Origin: Hsuehochloa calcarea
Lineage: Eukaryota > Streptophyta > Magnoliopsida > Poales > Poaceae
Reading direction: 5' to 3'
Assembly (NCBI GenBank): GCA_036346395.1
Contig: CM070604.1
Span: forward strand, 40,513,662 to 40,577,661
DNA: 64,000 bases
The notes under the pieces are model-generated. The model had not been told where the DNA came from. It saw nothing but the letters and a program-made list of their open reading frames with translations, and ran no database searches. Of this stretch, positions 32,940-42,010 are shown one piece after another (position 1 is the first letter of the stretch; every line of letters starts with the position of its first letter). Made by a program: the position numbers and the translations under genes.

Positions 32940-33290
32940 CACGAGAATGTGCTTGGCTTGTGGAAGATTCACCACATCCAGCGATCATTTGGATTGAATA
33001 TCGCAAACCCCACAATTATCTATGAAGATAATGCAGCTTGTATTGCGAAAGTGCAAATGAGTTATGTGAAGAGTCCCCTCATAAAGTATATCAACCCCAA
33101 GTTATTCTATGCTCATGAATTGCAAAAGATGGACGAAATTAAAGTACTGCATACTAAGTCATGTGAGAATCTTGCAGATTTATTCACTAAAGTCACTTCC
33201 AGCATCTAGCTTTGAAAGGTGCACACGTAGAATTGGAATGATAAGACTTAAAGAAGTGCGAGTCGGGGAGAATCTTCACGAACTCATTAT
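32940..33290 (+). pseudogene. copia RNase H remnant of element C
   Basis: YEDNAACIAKVQMSYVKSPL, KYINPKLFYAHELQ and KSCENLADLFTK are signature blocks of the copia RNase H C-terminus. A short purine-rich tail leads toward the 3' LTR. Confidence 0.8.
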
Positions 33291-33532
33291 TGAATCTTGA
33301 TCACGAAGATCGAGTACCCAAAGAATAAATCCCGGAGATAAAATGAAATTGGGTGGATTGTACTCTTTTTCCCTTACGAGTTTTCCTGAAGTTTCTCTGC
33401 TAAGGTTTTTGATGAGGCAATTCGTGCAACACAGCAAAACGCATGACATGTACTCTTTCTCCAAATTTTTCCCACTGGGTTTTTATGGAGTTTTGACGAG
33501 ACATGAACATGTTGGATGAGTGTTCAAGGGAG

Positions 33533-33811
33533 TGTTAAGAAATGGGCCCGGGACTGCGGAGAGTCTGGCCCGATCTGAGCCAGGACCCGGAGAGTCTGGC
33601 CAGTTGAACTCCTCATCTCATAGTCTATAAATAGAGGGTCACCCCCCTCTCATTGTAACCCTGATTGTTCTGAAGGAATAAAGCAGACCCTGAAGTCCCG
33701 CATATCTCGTGTTCATTCTATTGTTGTGTTCTTGTGTTCTTCATCGTTCTTACGATTACGATCATTGTATCGAGGTACCGTTAATTTGGACTCGCCAAAT
33801 GTTACTCAATG
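33533..33811 (+). repeat. 3' LTR of copia element C
   Basis: TGTTAAGAAATGGG to TTACTCAATG. The terminal CA expected from the 5' LTR (CTCAACA) is altered, so the exact end is uncertain by a few bases. Confidence 0.75.
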
Positions 33812-34900
33812 AACCTATCTCCTGAAAAGAGTTCAGTAAACAAGGGAACGAAGCGACCGATAACGTCCCCTCGGGGAGGAGTGTTTTAAGGGATTGACTT
33901 CGGCTCCTATTATCTTTGTTTACCAATCTTTAAATTGGTGAATTGGTTAATAGGAAGTGCGCGCTAGCACGCTTCATATTTCTAGTAACAAGGGCCGTTG
34001 CTTGTTTGGTCGTTAGATCAGAGGGCGCTCATCCCTTGCTCGGTCCCTGAAAATGAGATAACATAGGCTTTTGATATCTGCTCTGTCAACAAGCCCTGGT
34101 TCAATCCCTGCTTCTTCCAGGCCTTATCCCGAAAGAGGTCAACAATTCTTTTGTGTAAAGCCTTTTGTTCACTGGTCTTCACTTCAAGCAATTCCATTAG
34201 TCCAAGTCTGCTGCAATTGGTAATAGGAGATAAGCAATTGGTGGTCGTAGGCTCACTCACCTCTAGCTCTTTTTCTTTGCGATGACCCCGTCCTTGTTGA
34301 ACATCCGTCCTCTAGCAAAAAATCTATCTTCTCCTGTATGTAGCAGCAGTGGCATTCGACTTTGAAGTACCAGGAAAGGCAGATAAGTTTAGCCTCAATA
34401 GAAATCTCTTTATAGCCTGTTCCCGAGCGAGTCAGTCCCATTTCGATGACGAACGACACGATGTGTGCCTCCATAGAGCTTCCCATTTGACATTTCTCCA
34501 TCGCGAGAGATTCTCTCCAGCCACAGGTTCCCCAGTGGTACGTCCGGGGTCGGTTCAATCAGTGCGCTATCAGTCCAGTACCATTAGCTCTCCAAGGGTA
34601 GCAATCCATTCTTTCCGGGCAAGCCAGTTCAGTTCCTTTCTGGTAGCAAGAGATCCCATATCAGATTAAGTAAAGGGATTACCTAGCTAGCGCATATCGA
34701 AGAGTTGGAGACTTCCTGCCACTATAGAAAAAAGCCGTTGATGGATCAATTTCTGTAGGTGGGTCTCAACTCGGATCGAGACATTCGGATTTGCCGATGA
34801 AGAGTACTGCCTTGGAGGGGTAGGGGTTGTAGGGGAAGAACCAACCTTTTCGGGTTACGGGCATTTGGGAGAACGGAAAAAGGGTATAGACCAATTGAGA
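33812..34900. other. Putative nuclear copy of mitochondrial DNA (NUMT)
   Basis: Balanced base composition, lack of TE hallmarks and wording such as GATAACGTCCCCTCGGGGAG, AACAAGGGCCGTTGCTTG and AGAACCAACCTTTTCGGG resemble intergenic grass mitochondrial DNA rather than nuclear sequence. No mitochondrial gene could be identified, and recognition is by general character only. Confidence 0.45.
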
Positions 34901-34929
34901 CTGACTGTAGAGCATAAATAGTTGAACCC

Positions 34930-35045
34930 AATAACAGCCCATATCATCCAGCCCAGCCTGATTATAAGCATAAATGGAAAGCCCAATACCGGCCCATAAA
35001 TCCAGTCCAACCTGATAGTAGAGCATAGTGTCAAAGCCCAATTTC
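34930..35045 (+). promoter_or_regulatory. Cluster of five site-II (RGCCCA/TGGGCY) motifs upstream of the PPR gene
   Basis: RGCCCA occurs at 34936, 34950, 34980, 34991 and 35035. TGGGCY site-II elements, bound by TCP factors, are established promoter elements of plant nuclear genes for organelle and ribosome biogenesis. The cluster lies 150-260 bp upstream of the ATG at 35191. Confidence 0.6.
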
Positions 35046-35190
35046 CAGAAGCCTAGTTTCGTGTAAGACCCGCGACACATTTGCCGAGCGACTGGCCGTA
35101 CACCTTTCCTTGTCCGCGTCCGGCCTAGCCGCCGAGCTACACCGGCAGTTCACCGCCGCCGCCTTCTTCCCTCCCGCGCCGACGCACACC

Positions 35191-36984
35191 ATGTTCGCAG
35201 CCCGGAGGCTCTCGTTCGCCGTCCCAAAACTCCGACCTCTCCACCGCCTCCGCCGCCTCTCCCCCTCCTCCGACCCCACCCCGACCGCTGCCTCCCTCTT
35301 CGCCGACCTCCTCTCCGCGCCGACCCCCTCCGCCTCGGCACTCTCCCTCCTCCGCGCCACGCCCTCCCTCACAGCCGCGCTCTACTCCCTCCTCGCTGGG
35401 CCCTCCCACGCCCTCACCCCGGCCTCCCTCGCGCTCCTCATCTCCCTCCCCGCCCACCACGGCCTCGCGCCCCCCTCCGCCCCCCTCCTTACCGCGCTCC
35501 TGTTTAAGCTCCTCGCGCGCTTCCCCTCATCCCCCGCACACGCCGTCGGCTTCCTCCGCGCCTCCCTCGCCGCGGGCGCCCCTGCGCCGGGCACCCCCGC
35601 GTTCAACTCCTTCCTCGGCGAGCTCGCCCGCGCCCGCGACCTCCCCGGCATGATCCAGCTCTTCGCATCCATGCGGGCTGCCGCCGTCCGGCCCGACGTC
35701 GTCACCTACGGCATACTCATCAACGGCCTCTGCAAGGCTGGCCGCGTGGGGGACGCGCTCAGGGTGCTCGATGGAATGTCCGGCCCAGACTCCGACGTCC
35801 GCCCAGACGTTGTCACGTTGAACACTGTCGTGGATGGGTTGTGCAAGATCGGGAGGGTCCAGGAGGCCGTCGTGTTTGTGGAGGAGCGGATGAGGACCGC
35901 GCATGGGCGTGTGCCCAACACGGTTACTTATAACTGCTTGGCTGATGCATTTTGCCGGGTGGGGAATGTTGGCATGGCTTGCGAGGTGGTGGGGAGAATG
36001 GAGAGGGAGGGCATTGCGCCGAATGTTGTTACGCTGAACACGATTGTTGGTGGCTTGTGCCGGGTAGGTAGGATTGGGGGTGCGCTGGAGTTCTTCAGGG
36101 AGAAAAGAACAGCTTGGTCAGACGCCAGGGGCAATGCGGTAACCTACAGCACTCTGGTTGGGGCTTTCCTCCACACCAACAATGTGGGTGTGGCCATGGA
36201 GTTGTTCCATGAGATGTTGGACGAAAGGCACTCACCAGATGCAATCATGTATTTCACCATGATATCGGGATTGACACAAGCAGGGCGGTTGGAGGATGCG
36301 TGCTCCGTCGTGTCTTCGATGAAGAAGGCAGGCTTTCAGCTGGATGCAAAGGCATACAATATTTTGATTGGTGGATTTTGCAGGAAGAAGAGGTTGAACG
36401 AGGCTTATGAGTTGCTTGGGGATATGAAGAGGGCTGGTCTTCAGCAAGATGTGTGCACCTACAATACCTTGTTGTCTGGTTTGTGCAAAGCAGGAGATTT
36501 CTTGGCTGTGGATGAATTATTGGGGAGGATGATCGATAGTGGTTGCCGGCCTTCTGTGGTCACCTTTGGTACACTTGTACATGGATACTGCAAAGTTGGT
36601 AAAATTGATGAGGCGTTGAGGATTTTCCAGTCTATGGAAGAGTCCGGTATTCAGCCTAACACTGTGATATACAATACACTGATTGACTCTCTCTGCAAGA
36701 GCAGAGATGCTGATCTAGCCATCAAACTGTTTAATGAGATGAGGGAGAAGCATGTGCCTGCAAATGTAACAACCTTCAATGCATTGTTGAAGGGACTTCG
36801 GGATAAGAACATGCCAGAAAAGGCTTTTGAACTGATGGACCGGATGAGGGAAGAGAGGTGCACTCCTGATTATGTGACCATGGATGTTCTCATGGAATGG
36901 CTGCCTGTCATTGGTGAAACAGACAGATTAAAGCGTTTTATGCAGCAAAGGGAACATATTGCAGCCAAAAGGATAACTACGTGA
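35191..36984 (+). CDS. P-class pentatricopeptide repeat (PPR) protein, 597 aa, intronless
   Basis: PPR proteins bind organellar RNA base by base and affect its stability, splicing or translation. About 13 consecutive motifs of about 35 residues run from near residue 133 to the C-terminus, with consensus openings such as DVVTYGILINGLCKAGRVGD, NTVTYNCLADAFCRVGNVG and NTVIYNTLIDSLCKSRDADL. No E, DYW or SMR domain follows, so it is P-class. The open frame extends upstream to 35110, but that codon is TTG. The first ATG, at 35191, begins MFAARRLSFAVPKLRPLHRL, an Arg-rich, acid-free presequence that suits a mitochondrial transit peptide; plastid or dual import is possible. GC content is high at the 5' end and falls along the gene, a grass trait. 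The frame is unbroken. The stop is TGA at 36982-36984. Confidence 0.92.
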   Translation: MFAARRLSFAVPKLRPLHRLRRLSPSSDPTPTAASLFADLLSAPTPSASALSLLRATPSLTAALYSLLAGPSHALTPASLALLISLPAHHGLAPPSAPLLTALLFKLLARFPSSPAHAVGFLRASLAAGAPAPGTPAFNSFLGELARARDLPGMIQLFASMRAAAVRPDVVTYGILINGLCKAGRVGDALRVLDGMSGPDSDVRPDVVTLNTVVDGLCKIGRVQEAVVFVEERMRTAHGRVPNTVTYNCLADAFCRVGNVGMACEVVGRMEREGIAPNVVTLNTIVGGLCRVGRIGGALEFFREKRTAWSDARGNAVTYSTLVGAFLHTNNVGVAMELFHEMLDERHSPDAIMYFTMISGLTQAGRLEDACSVVSSMKKAGFQLDAKAYNILIGGFCRKKRLNEAYELLGDMKRAGLQQDVCTYNTLLSGLCKAGDFLAVDELLGRMIDSGCRPSVVTFGTLVHGYCKVGKIDEALRIFQSMEESGIQPNTVIYNTLIDSLCKSRDADLAIKLFNEMREKHVPANVTTFNALLKGLRDKNMPEKAFELMDRMREERCTPDYVTMDVLMEWLPVIGETDRLKRFMQQREHIAAKRITT

Positions 36985-37240
36985 GAACATGCTTAGTAGG
37001 CAAAGGGAACATATTGCACCCAAAAGCTTAAACTATGTGAGAGGTGCACTCCTGATTATGTGACCAACTGACCACGGAGTGCACTCCTGATTATGTGACC
37101 AACTGACCACGGATGTTCTCATGGAATGGCTGCCTGTCACTGGTGAAACAGACAAATTAAAGCGTTTTGTCTAGCAAAGGGAACATATTGCACCCAAAAG
37201 GATAAATACGTACGAACATGCTTAGCAGGCACCATGAAAT
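36985..37240 (+). repeat. Tandem partial duplications of the PPR gene 3' end
   Basis: The last 120 or so coding bases plus the following GAACATGCTTAG sequence recur at about 37040-37230, with a few substitutions and a stop in the copied frame. A 35-bp piece starting GTGCACTCCTGATTATGTGA appears twice in a row, and a short GCAAAGGGAACATATTGCA piece is also repeated at about 37000-37025. Confidence 0.85.
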
Positions 37241-38344
37241 CTGTCATGTTGCTCTGAAAATGGAGGCATGAATTTTGTTTCAGATTAATTAAGATTTGCA
37301 ATACGAAGGTGTAATTCGTGAAGATCAGAGCTGGTTATGCTTACACGAAAATTAGAAAACCAGCTTCTGAATCCCCACCTTTCAAGAAACTGCATGCCTG
37401 TAACTTCTTAGTTCTTTGATCGTGGAAGGTGAGGATCTGAGGATTTTCTTAGCTTTAAACATGAACTGACAATATGTCTAGCAGTAGCATCAGTGAGATT
37501 GTTTCTGGCATCTGCTGCATGTGGCAAACAATCATTGTGCGCTACTGCTTGTCAGATAAAATACCGCTGCCAATCTGAAAATCTGTTCTCTTGTAATGAA
37601 AGACACAAACAGCCTAATTTTGCAGGGTTGTACGAGGATTGGAGAAGATGGCTCTAAATAAACCATTTTCCAATTCGAACATAACTGTTCATTTGGCGAA
37701 ACTGCTGCTCTATTCACCATACCTCATCCTTATACCATCATTGCTTGCCAATTTCGTTGGGTCCTGTGACTTGCAATCAATCTTTGGTGAATATAGCGGA
37801 GAGAAGGGTACAGCTTTGGTATCGATGCCTCCACAATTACAGTCCTGGAAGATGCAGTGCTCCATGGCCCATCATGATAACGGGTAAATTTGAATTCATC
37901 TCCACCTTGTCAGTTTTCAGCTTTTATTGATTAATGTGTGTAAACAAAGATTAAACTTGTGTAACCTAATGGTACATACTTGAGTTCCTAATCACATTGT
38001 CAAACCTGATGTGCAACTACCAACCGGAAGTTCTAAACAGCATTATGATTTCAGTGCCTATTCGTGTTTGGTCTACCTGTAAGACATTTGGAAGAGTAGG
38101 TGCCGTACAATCATGAAACTGAAGGAGGCAATCAAGAGAATTGCTCCATTTTTTAAAATCTCCAAGCATGACTTTTCCAGTGCAGTGCGCTATTGTCTAA
38201 GAATATACTTCTGGTGCAAGTAACACACTTCGTAAAAAGTGAAGTGACGTACACAAAGACTCACGTGGACATCTCACTTAAACAATAGATTATTACTATC
38301 TAAATGTCTTAACCATGCGAATGTCAAAAGGCATAATAGCCTCA
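37241..38344. other. Spacer after the PPR gene
   Basis: No gene, structured RNA or clear TE end was recognised. The first few hundred bases may hold the PPR 3' UTR. Confidence 0.4.
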
Positions 38345-38831
38345 TTCCAAATGTGAATTCCATTATCAATGATTCAATCAAGTAAAGAAATAATTAATTT
38401 CTTTCATCCCACTATGCTGATGCCGTTTGACCTACTTTCTGGCGGTTTTACCTTAGTATGAATTAAAGTTCATGACATCTGGTATCAGAGCAGGCGATCC
38501 TTTCCCACGACTTCTGCTAGCATGGTTATTGCGACATATCAAACTATCAGACCTGCCGCTGAGTCGTTGGCTATGATAAAGACTAACGCCAACAAGATGG
38601 TCATGAGTACGAACGACAACGACCAAAAGATGGCGGCCATCTTTCTCAATATGCATGCCACTTTGGAGAAGATGATGGTGGCGACGATAGCGAAGTCTCC
38701 CACAGCGGCGGTGATGCCTTCTACAGAGGTGGTGACACCTTCCACGACGGCGGTTGAGCTACCTCCAGCAACTGTGGCGACGCACCGAGAGGCGGTGACT
38801 ACACTATTTCCAGCAGCTATAACGTCGCATC

Positions 38832-40212
38832 TAGGCCTGCTAATGGGTTGAAACCCAACCCAAACCCATTCCAACTCACTTCAATGCAGCACATAAACTA
38901 ACCTAGACTAGCTCATTGCTCTACCTCCAAAACCCAACCTATAGACAACTCCAACCCAAACCAATCCAACCCAATTTCTTAGATATGCTTTCAACCTATT
39001 TCTCATGCATTTCTAACCCATCCCATCCATCCAGTCGGCGGCAGTGCTCTGCTGCGCCGACGAGGCCGCCTTGTGCTCCGCCTGCGACCGCCGCGTCCAC
39101 CAAGCCAACTGGCTCGCCGGCAAGAACCGCCGCCTCCACCTCTTCCACCCCCTCCTCGCCCACCAACGACTCGGCCGCGCCGCCGCTCTGCGACATCTGC
39201 AAGGTGCGTTCCCTGTTTTGCCCGATACCGAGCTGAGCTGTTGCTCATAAGCTGATTGCTCATGGTGGTGTTGGATTGCAAGAGCGGAGGGGGCTCGTGG
39301 TCTGCGTCGAGGACAGGGCCATCCTGTGCTCCGACTGCGACGAGCCCATCCACAGTGCCAACGAGCTCACCGCCAAGCACAGCCGCTTCCTCCTCGTCGG
39401 GGCCAAGCTCTCCGCCCCGTTCGTCGACCTCTCCAGAAGGAAGCTCCGACGAGCCCGACGACGTCACCGCTGAGGACTCCTCCCTGGACGACAGCCACGG
39501 GGAAGGAGGTGGTAGCTGCAGCAGCATCTCGGACTACCTCACCAACATCTGCCCCGGTTGGCGCGTCGAGGACCTCCTTCTCGCCGCCGCCGCCGCCGCG
39601 GTAAGTTTCTAGCTACCTCTTCGCCGTGTTCCCTCCACAGTCTCATGGATCGTAGGAGTGAACACTAAAAGATTGGCGCTTCTTGCAAGCAGAAGGGGCG
39701 CGACGAGCAGGTGCCGTTCCTCGACGCGGACCTGTTCGACGTGGTCACCAGGCGGACGTAGAAGCGCGGCGCGTGGGCGCCGCACGTGCCGCAGATCCCG
39801 ACGCTGGCGTGGGGTCTCGAGGAGGTGCCGGCCGCCATGGCGGCCACGTGCGGGAGAGGTACTGGAGCGACAGCGACGCGTTCGCCGTGCCCGAGATCTC
39901 GCCGCTCTTGGCCGGCCGTCGTCGTTCTGGTGCTTCTGAGCCGCGGCGTAGCAATCCAGCGAGCTAGCTGGCTGGATCGATCTCCTACCTCACCGGCGCA
40001 GATCCGGCGCAGATCGAGAGAGGAGGGGAGCCACCGAACCCATGGAGCGAACCTATTGAATCCATCTCACCCCAACCTAGCCCTTTCTACGAGGAAACCC
40101 AACCCCGATCCAACCCATTGGCTCTTCCAACCCGTTGTCAGCCATCCAAAGCTAATCCAATCAAGGACCCAACTCGTTTAACCCTTTTGGACCCAACCCA
40201 TTAGCACCCTTA
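38832..40212. mobile_element. Pack-hAT element carrying a B-box gene fragment, 1381 bp
   Basis: The left end TAGGCCTGCTAATGGGTTG and the right end, complement TAAGGGTGCTAATGGGTTG, form terminal inverted repeats. Flanks are GTCGCATC at 38824-38831 and GTCGCATC at 40213-40220, a perfect 8-bp duplication diagnostic of hAT. AACCCAACCC-type subterminal repeats line both ends. No transposase is present; the interior is a gene fragment with introns. Confidence 0.9.
39036..39939 (+). pseudogene. Captured B-box (BBX) zinc-finger gene fragment, frameshifted
   Basis: The first B-box is present only from VLCCADEAALCSACDRRVHQ on; its initial Cys pair is missing at the transposon junction. After PLCDICK and a GTGCGT intron (39204-39281), the second B-box is complete (GLVVCVEDRAILCSDCDEPI, then HSANELTAKHSRFLL). 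SISDYLTNICPGWRVEDLLL, a GTAAGT intron (39601-39692), FLDADLFDV, RERYWSDSDAF and a final SSFWCF then match the C-terminal layout of two-B-box plant transcription regulators. At least three frame changes and one in-frame TAG (39759-39761) break it. Retained introns show capture from genomic DNA, not from mRNA. Confidence 0.85.
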
Positions 40213-40741
40213 GTCGCATCAGGAGGCGGTGGCGGCGATATAACTAGTTACAGAAGCCGATGGACCTATCACTAGTGGCGACGGAGCATCAAGGCACAGC
40301 GGCAGCTGCAAATCAAGGCATGTCGGCAGCATTGCCTTCCGTGGCGACGGCGATGGCTTCCGCGGCAGCAGCTACGACCAACACATGGAGTCCAACAGCC
40401 ACAAGTACATCAGGAGTCCAGCAGTCGAGCATCTTATTAGTTGGATATATGCATGTAGCGGCTAGAGATACTAAAACATGTATGCTGCCGAGCGTTCACA
40501 GGAGTTCATATGCAGCACGTATGGAGTCCAACAATATTGTTCCTCGCTAGCTCCGGCATCATAATCTTTCATCGACGCGGGGCCTCCTAGGGCTTCAGCC
40601 ATGGTCGTTACCACAGCTCGAGGACGAGCTGTTGCGAAAGGAGGGAAGTAGTTGTCATGTGTTGGGTGTGAGCAGTAACTACTTGCAATTATTAGGAAAG
40701 CTTTATTATTTAGGAATCTATCTATTAGGCGTTTGATATTA

Positions 40742-41735
40742 CGTAATTGCTACCAAACTTGCGACAGTTTTTTTTTGATGAAAAACTATCATTTTTTTAT
40801 TCGTTAGATGTGCTATAAGATCCGTATTGAATACCATGAATATCCTACTTTGCCTATGATATTATTTAATTATGTTGAACATGAAATTACCTCAAGTTTT
40901 ACAGTGCTATATGAGAGATCTATCCTGACATTCAAATGATTTCGGTCTGTGACGGCTCATTTGGACCACTTGATCATTCCGCTGATTTGTATGATTTCCG
41001 TGTGAATTACTTACTGTCTAATTTATTTGTACCATTTCTACTTGTTTAGCTTCTGCCTCGTTGTTTGTCAGATTGTCCCCAAAGTTTTATGTATTCATTT
41101 TCTAGAGAGAATTTTGAGAATAACGGGTTCACCATATCGCCGTATTTTGTTGGTATATAATTTTATTTTTTTCTTTGTTTTTGCTCAATCTCTCAAAGTA
41201 TATGTGAAAAACATAACAAGTTCACCACATTGCCGTATTTTGTTGATATATAATTTTTATTTTATCTTTGTTTTTGCTCAACCTCTCAAAGTACATGTGA
41301 AGAACATAACGAGTTCACCATATTGCTGTATTTTGTTGGTATATAATTTTTATTTTGTCTTTGTTTTTGCTCAACCTCTTAAAGTACATGTGAAATTTTG
41401 AATCATGTGATGAAAATATGAGTTATTAAGACCGTCAAGAAAAATTACAGTGACCAAGAACCAAAATTACATAAATAATTTGTTGTGATTTATGTATAAT
41501 GGAGTTGTAATAATTTTGGTTTTGTTTTTGCTCAACCTCTAAAAGTACATATGAGATTTTGAATAATGTGATGAGAATATGAGTTATTAAGACTTTCAAG
41601 AATAATTATAGTAACCAAGAACCAAAATTACATAAATAATTTACTGTAATTTATGTATAATGAAGTTGTAATTGAACTTTCAAAATCTGATAGTTTTATA
41701 CAAAGAAAACTATCACATTCTGGGTAGACAGACCC
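40742..41735. mobile_element. Mutator-like MITE, 994 bp
   Basis: Flanked by TTGATATTA at 40733-40741 and 41736-41744, a perfect 9-bp duplication typical of Mutator elements. The ends align as inverted repeats after the first few bases (CTACCAAACTTGCGACAGTT against CTACCCAGAATGTGATAGTT). No transposase. Internal copies of a roughly 95-bp unit are at about 41100-41400. Confidence 0.75.
41110..41400. repeat. Tandem repeat of about 95-100 bp units in the MITE
   Basis: Three units of TTCACCATATTGCYGTATTTTGT...GCTCAACCTCTCAAAGTACATGTGAA type. Partial units and a second repeated segment (TTTTGAATMATGTGATGARAATATGAGTTATTAAGAC) appear at about 41400 and 41560. Confidence 0.8.
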
Positions 41736-42010
41736 TTGATATTATCTATTAGTTAGACAAGTTATTATTGGATTGGATTGTTAGAGATATGTTTCATCAG
41801 GGATTATTTCTTAAGGGTCAAGTCGGGTCATCCCTATAAAAAGGGTAACATGTATCCATTATCAATCAAACAAGAAAGATGAATTAATCTAGTTTTCCTC
41901 TAAAGGTTCTATCATCATAGTCTATAGTCTAATCTCTTATTCCACCAAGCCGACGCTGCTCAGCTTTCTTCCTAGAGGTGTTTACCCCTTATGAAGTAAG
42001 ATTCGTGACA

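Larger units (their letters stand above)
26972..33811 (+). mobile_element. Ty1/copia LTR retrotransposon (element C), degenerate
   Basis: LTRs at 26972-27250 and 33533-33811 both start TGTTAAGAAA and share GAACTCCTCATCTCATAGTC, a TATAAATAGAGG TATA box and ATCTCGTGTTCATTC. After the 5' LTR comes CGTTATCGCGACGA, resembling the CGTTATCAGCACGA primer site of some copia families. Coding remnants in order: gag about 28959-29320, protease-like 29815-30050, GAG-preintegrase and integrase 30135-30770, RT start 31840-31990, RNase H 32940-33290. Flanks GACCT / AACCT are only a tentative TSD. Frameshifts and stops are dense. Confidence 0.85.
38345..42010 (+). mobile_element. Short non-autonomous LTR element (TRIM/LARD-like) with nested insertions
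   Basis: A 3' LTR at 40653-42010 starts TGTCATGTGTTGGG and ends ATTCGTGACA. The left LTR is only partly recognisable (about 38345-38477) and ends TTCATGACA. A primer site TGGTATCAGAGC sits at 38480-38491, two bases after it. Removing the Pack-hAT leaves an interior of only about 0.8 kb without retrotransposon domains. The 3' LTR is interrupted by a Mutator-like MITE and holds a CCCTATAAAAAGGG TATA region near 41830-41845. A further LTR-like fragment lies at about 42343-42545. Confidence 0.7.

Noticed and set aside
26966..33816. GACCT/AACCT as a firm target duplication of copia element C
   Set aside because: One mismatch, and the 3' LTR end is altered (CTCAATG instead of CTCAACA); kept only as tentative.
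33812..34900. Open frames in the mitochondrial-like segment as genes
   Set aside because: All are short and match no known mitochondrial protein.
35110..35190. Upstream extension of the PPR protein to 624 residues
   Set aside because: The codon at 35110 is TTG, and the ATG at 35191 starts a good transit-peptide-like sequence, so the longer form is not supported.
39036..39939. Functional BBX transcription factor gene
   Set aside because: B-box 1 lacks its first Cys pair, there are several frameshifts and an in-frame stop, and it sits inside a hAT element.
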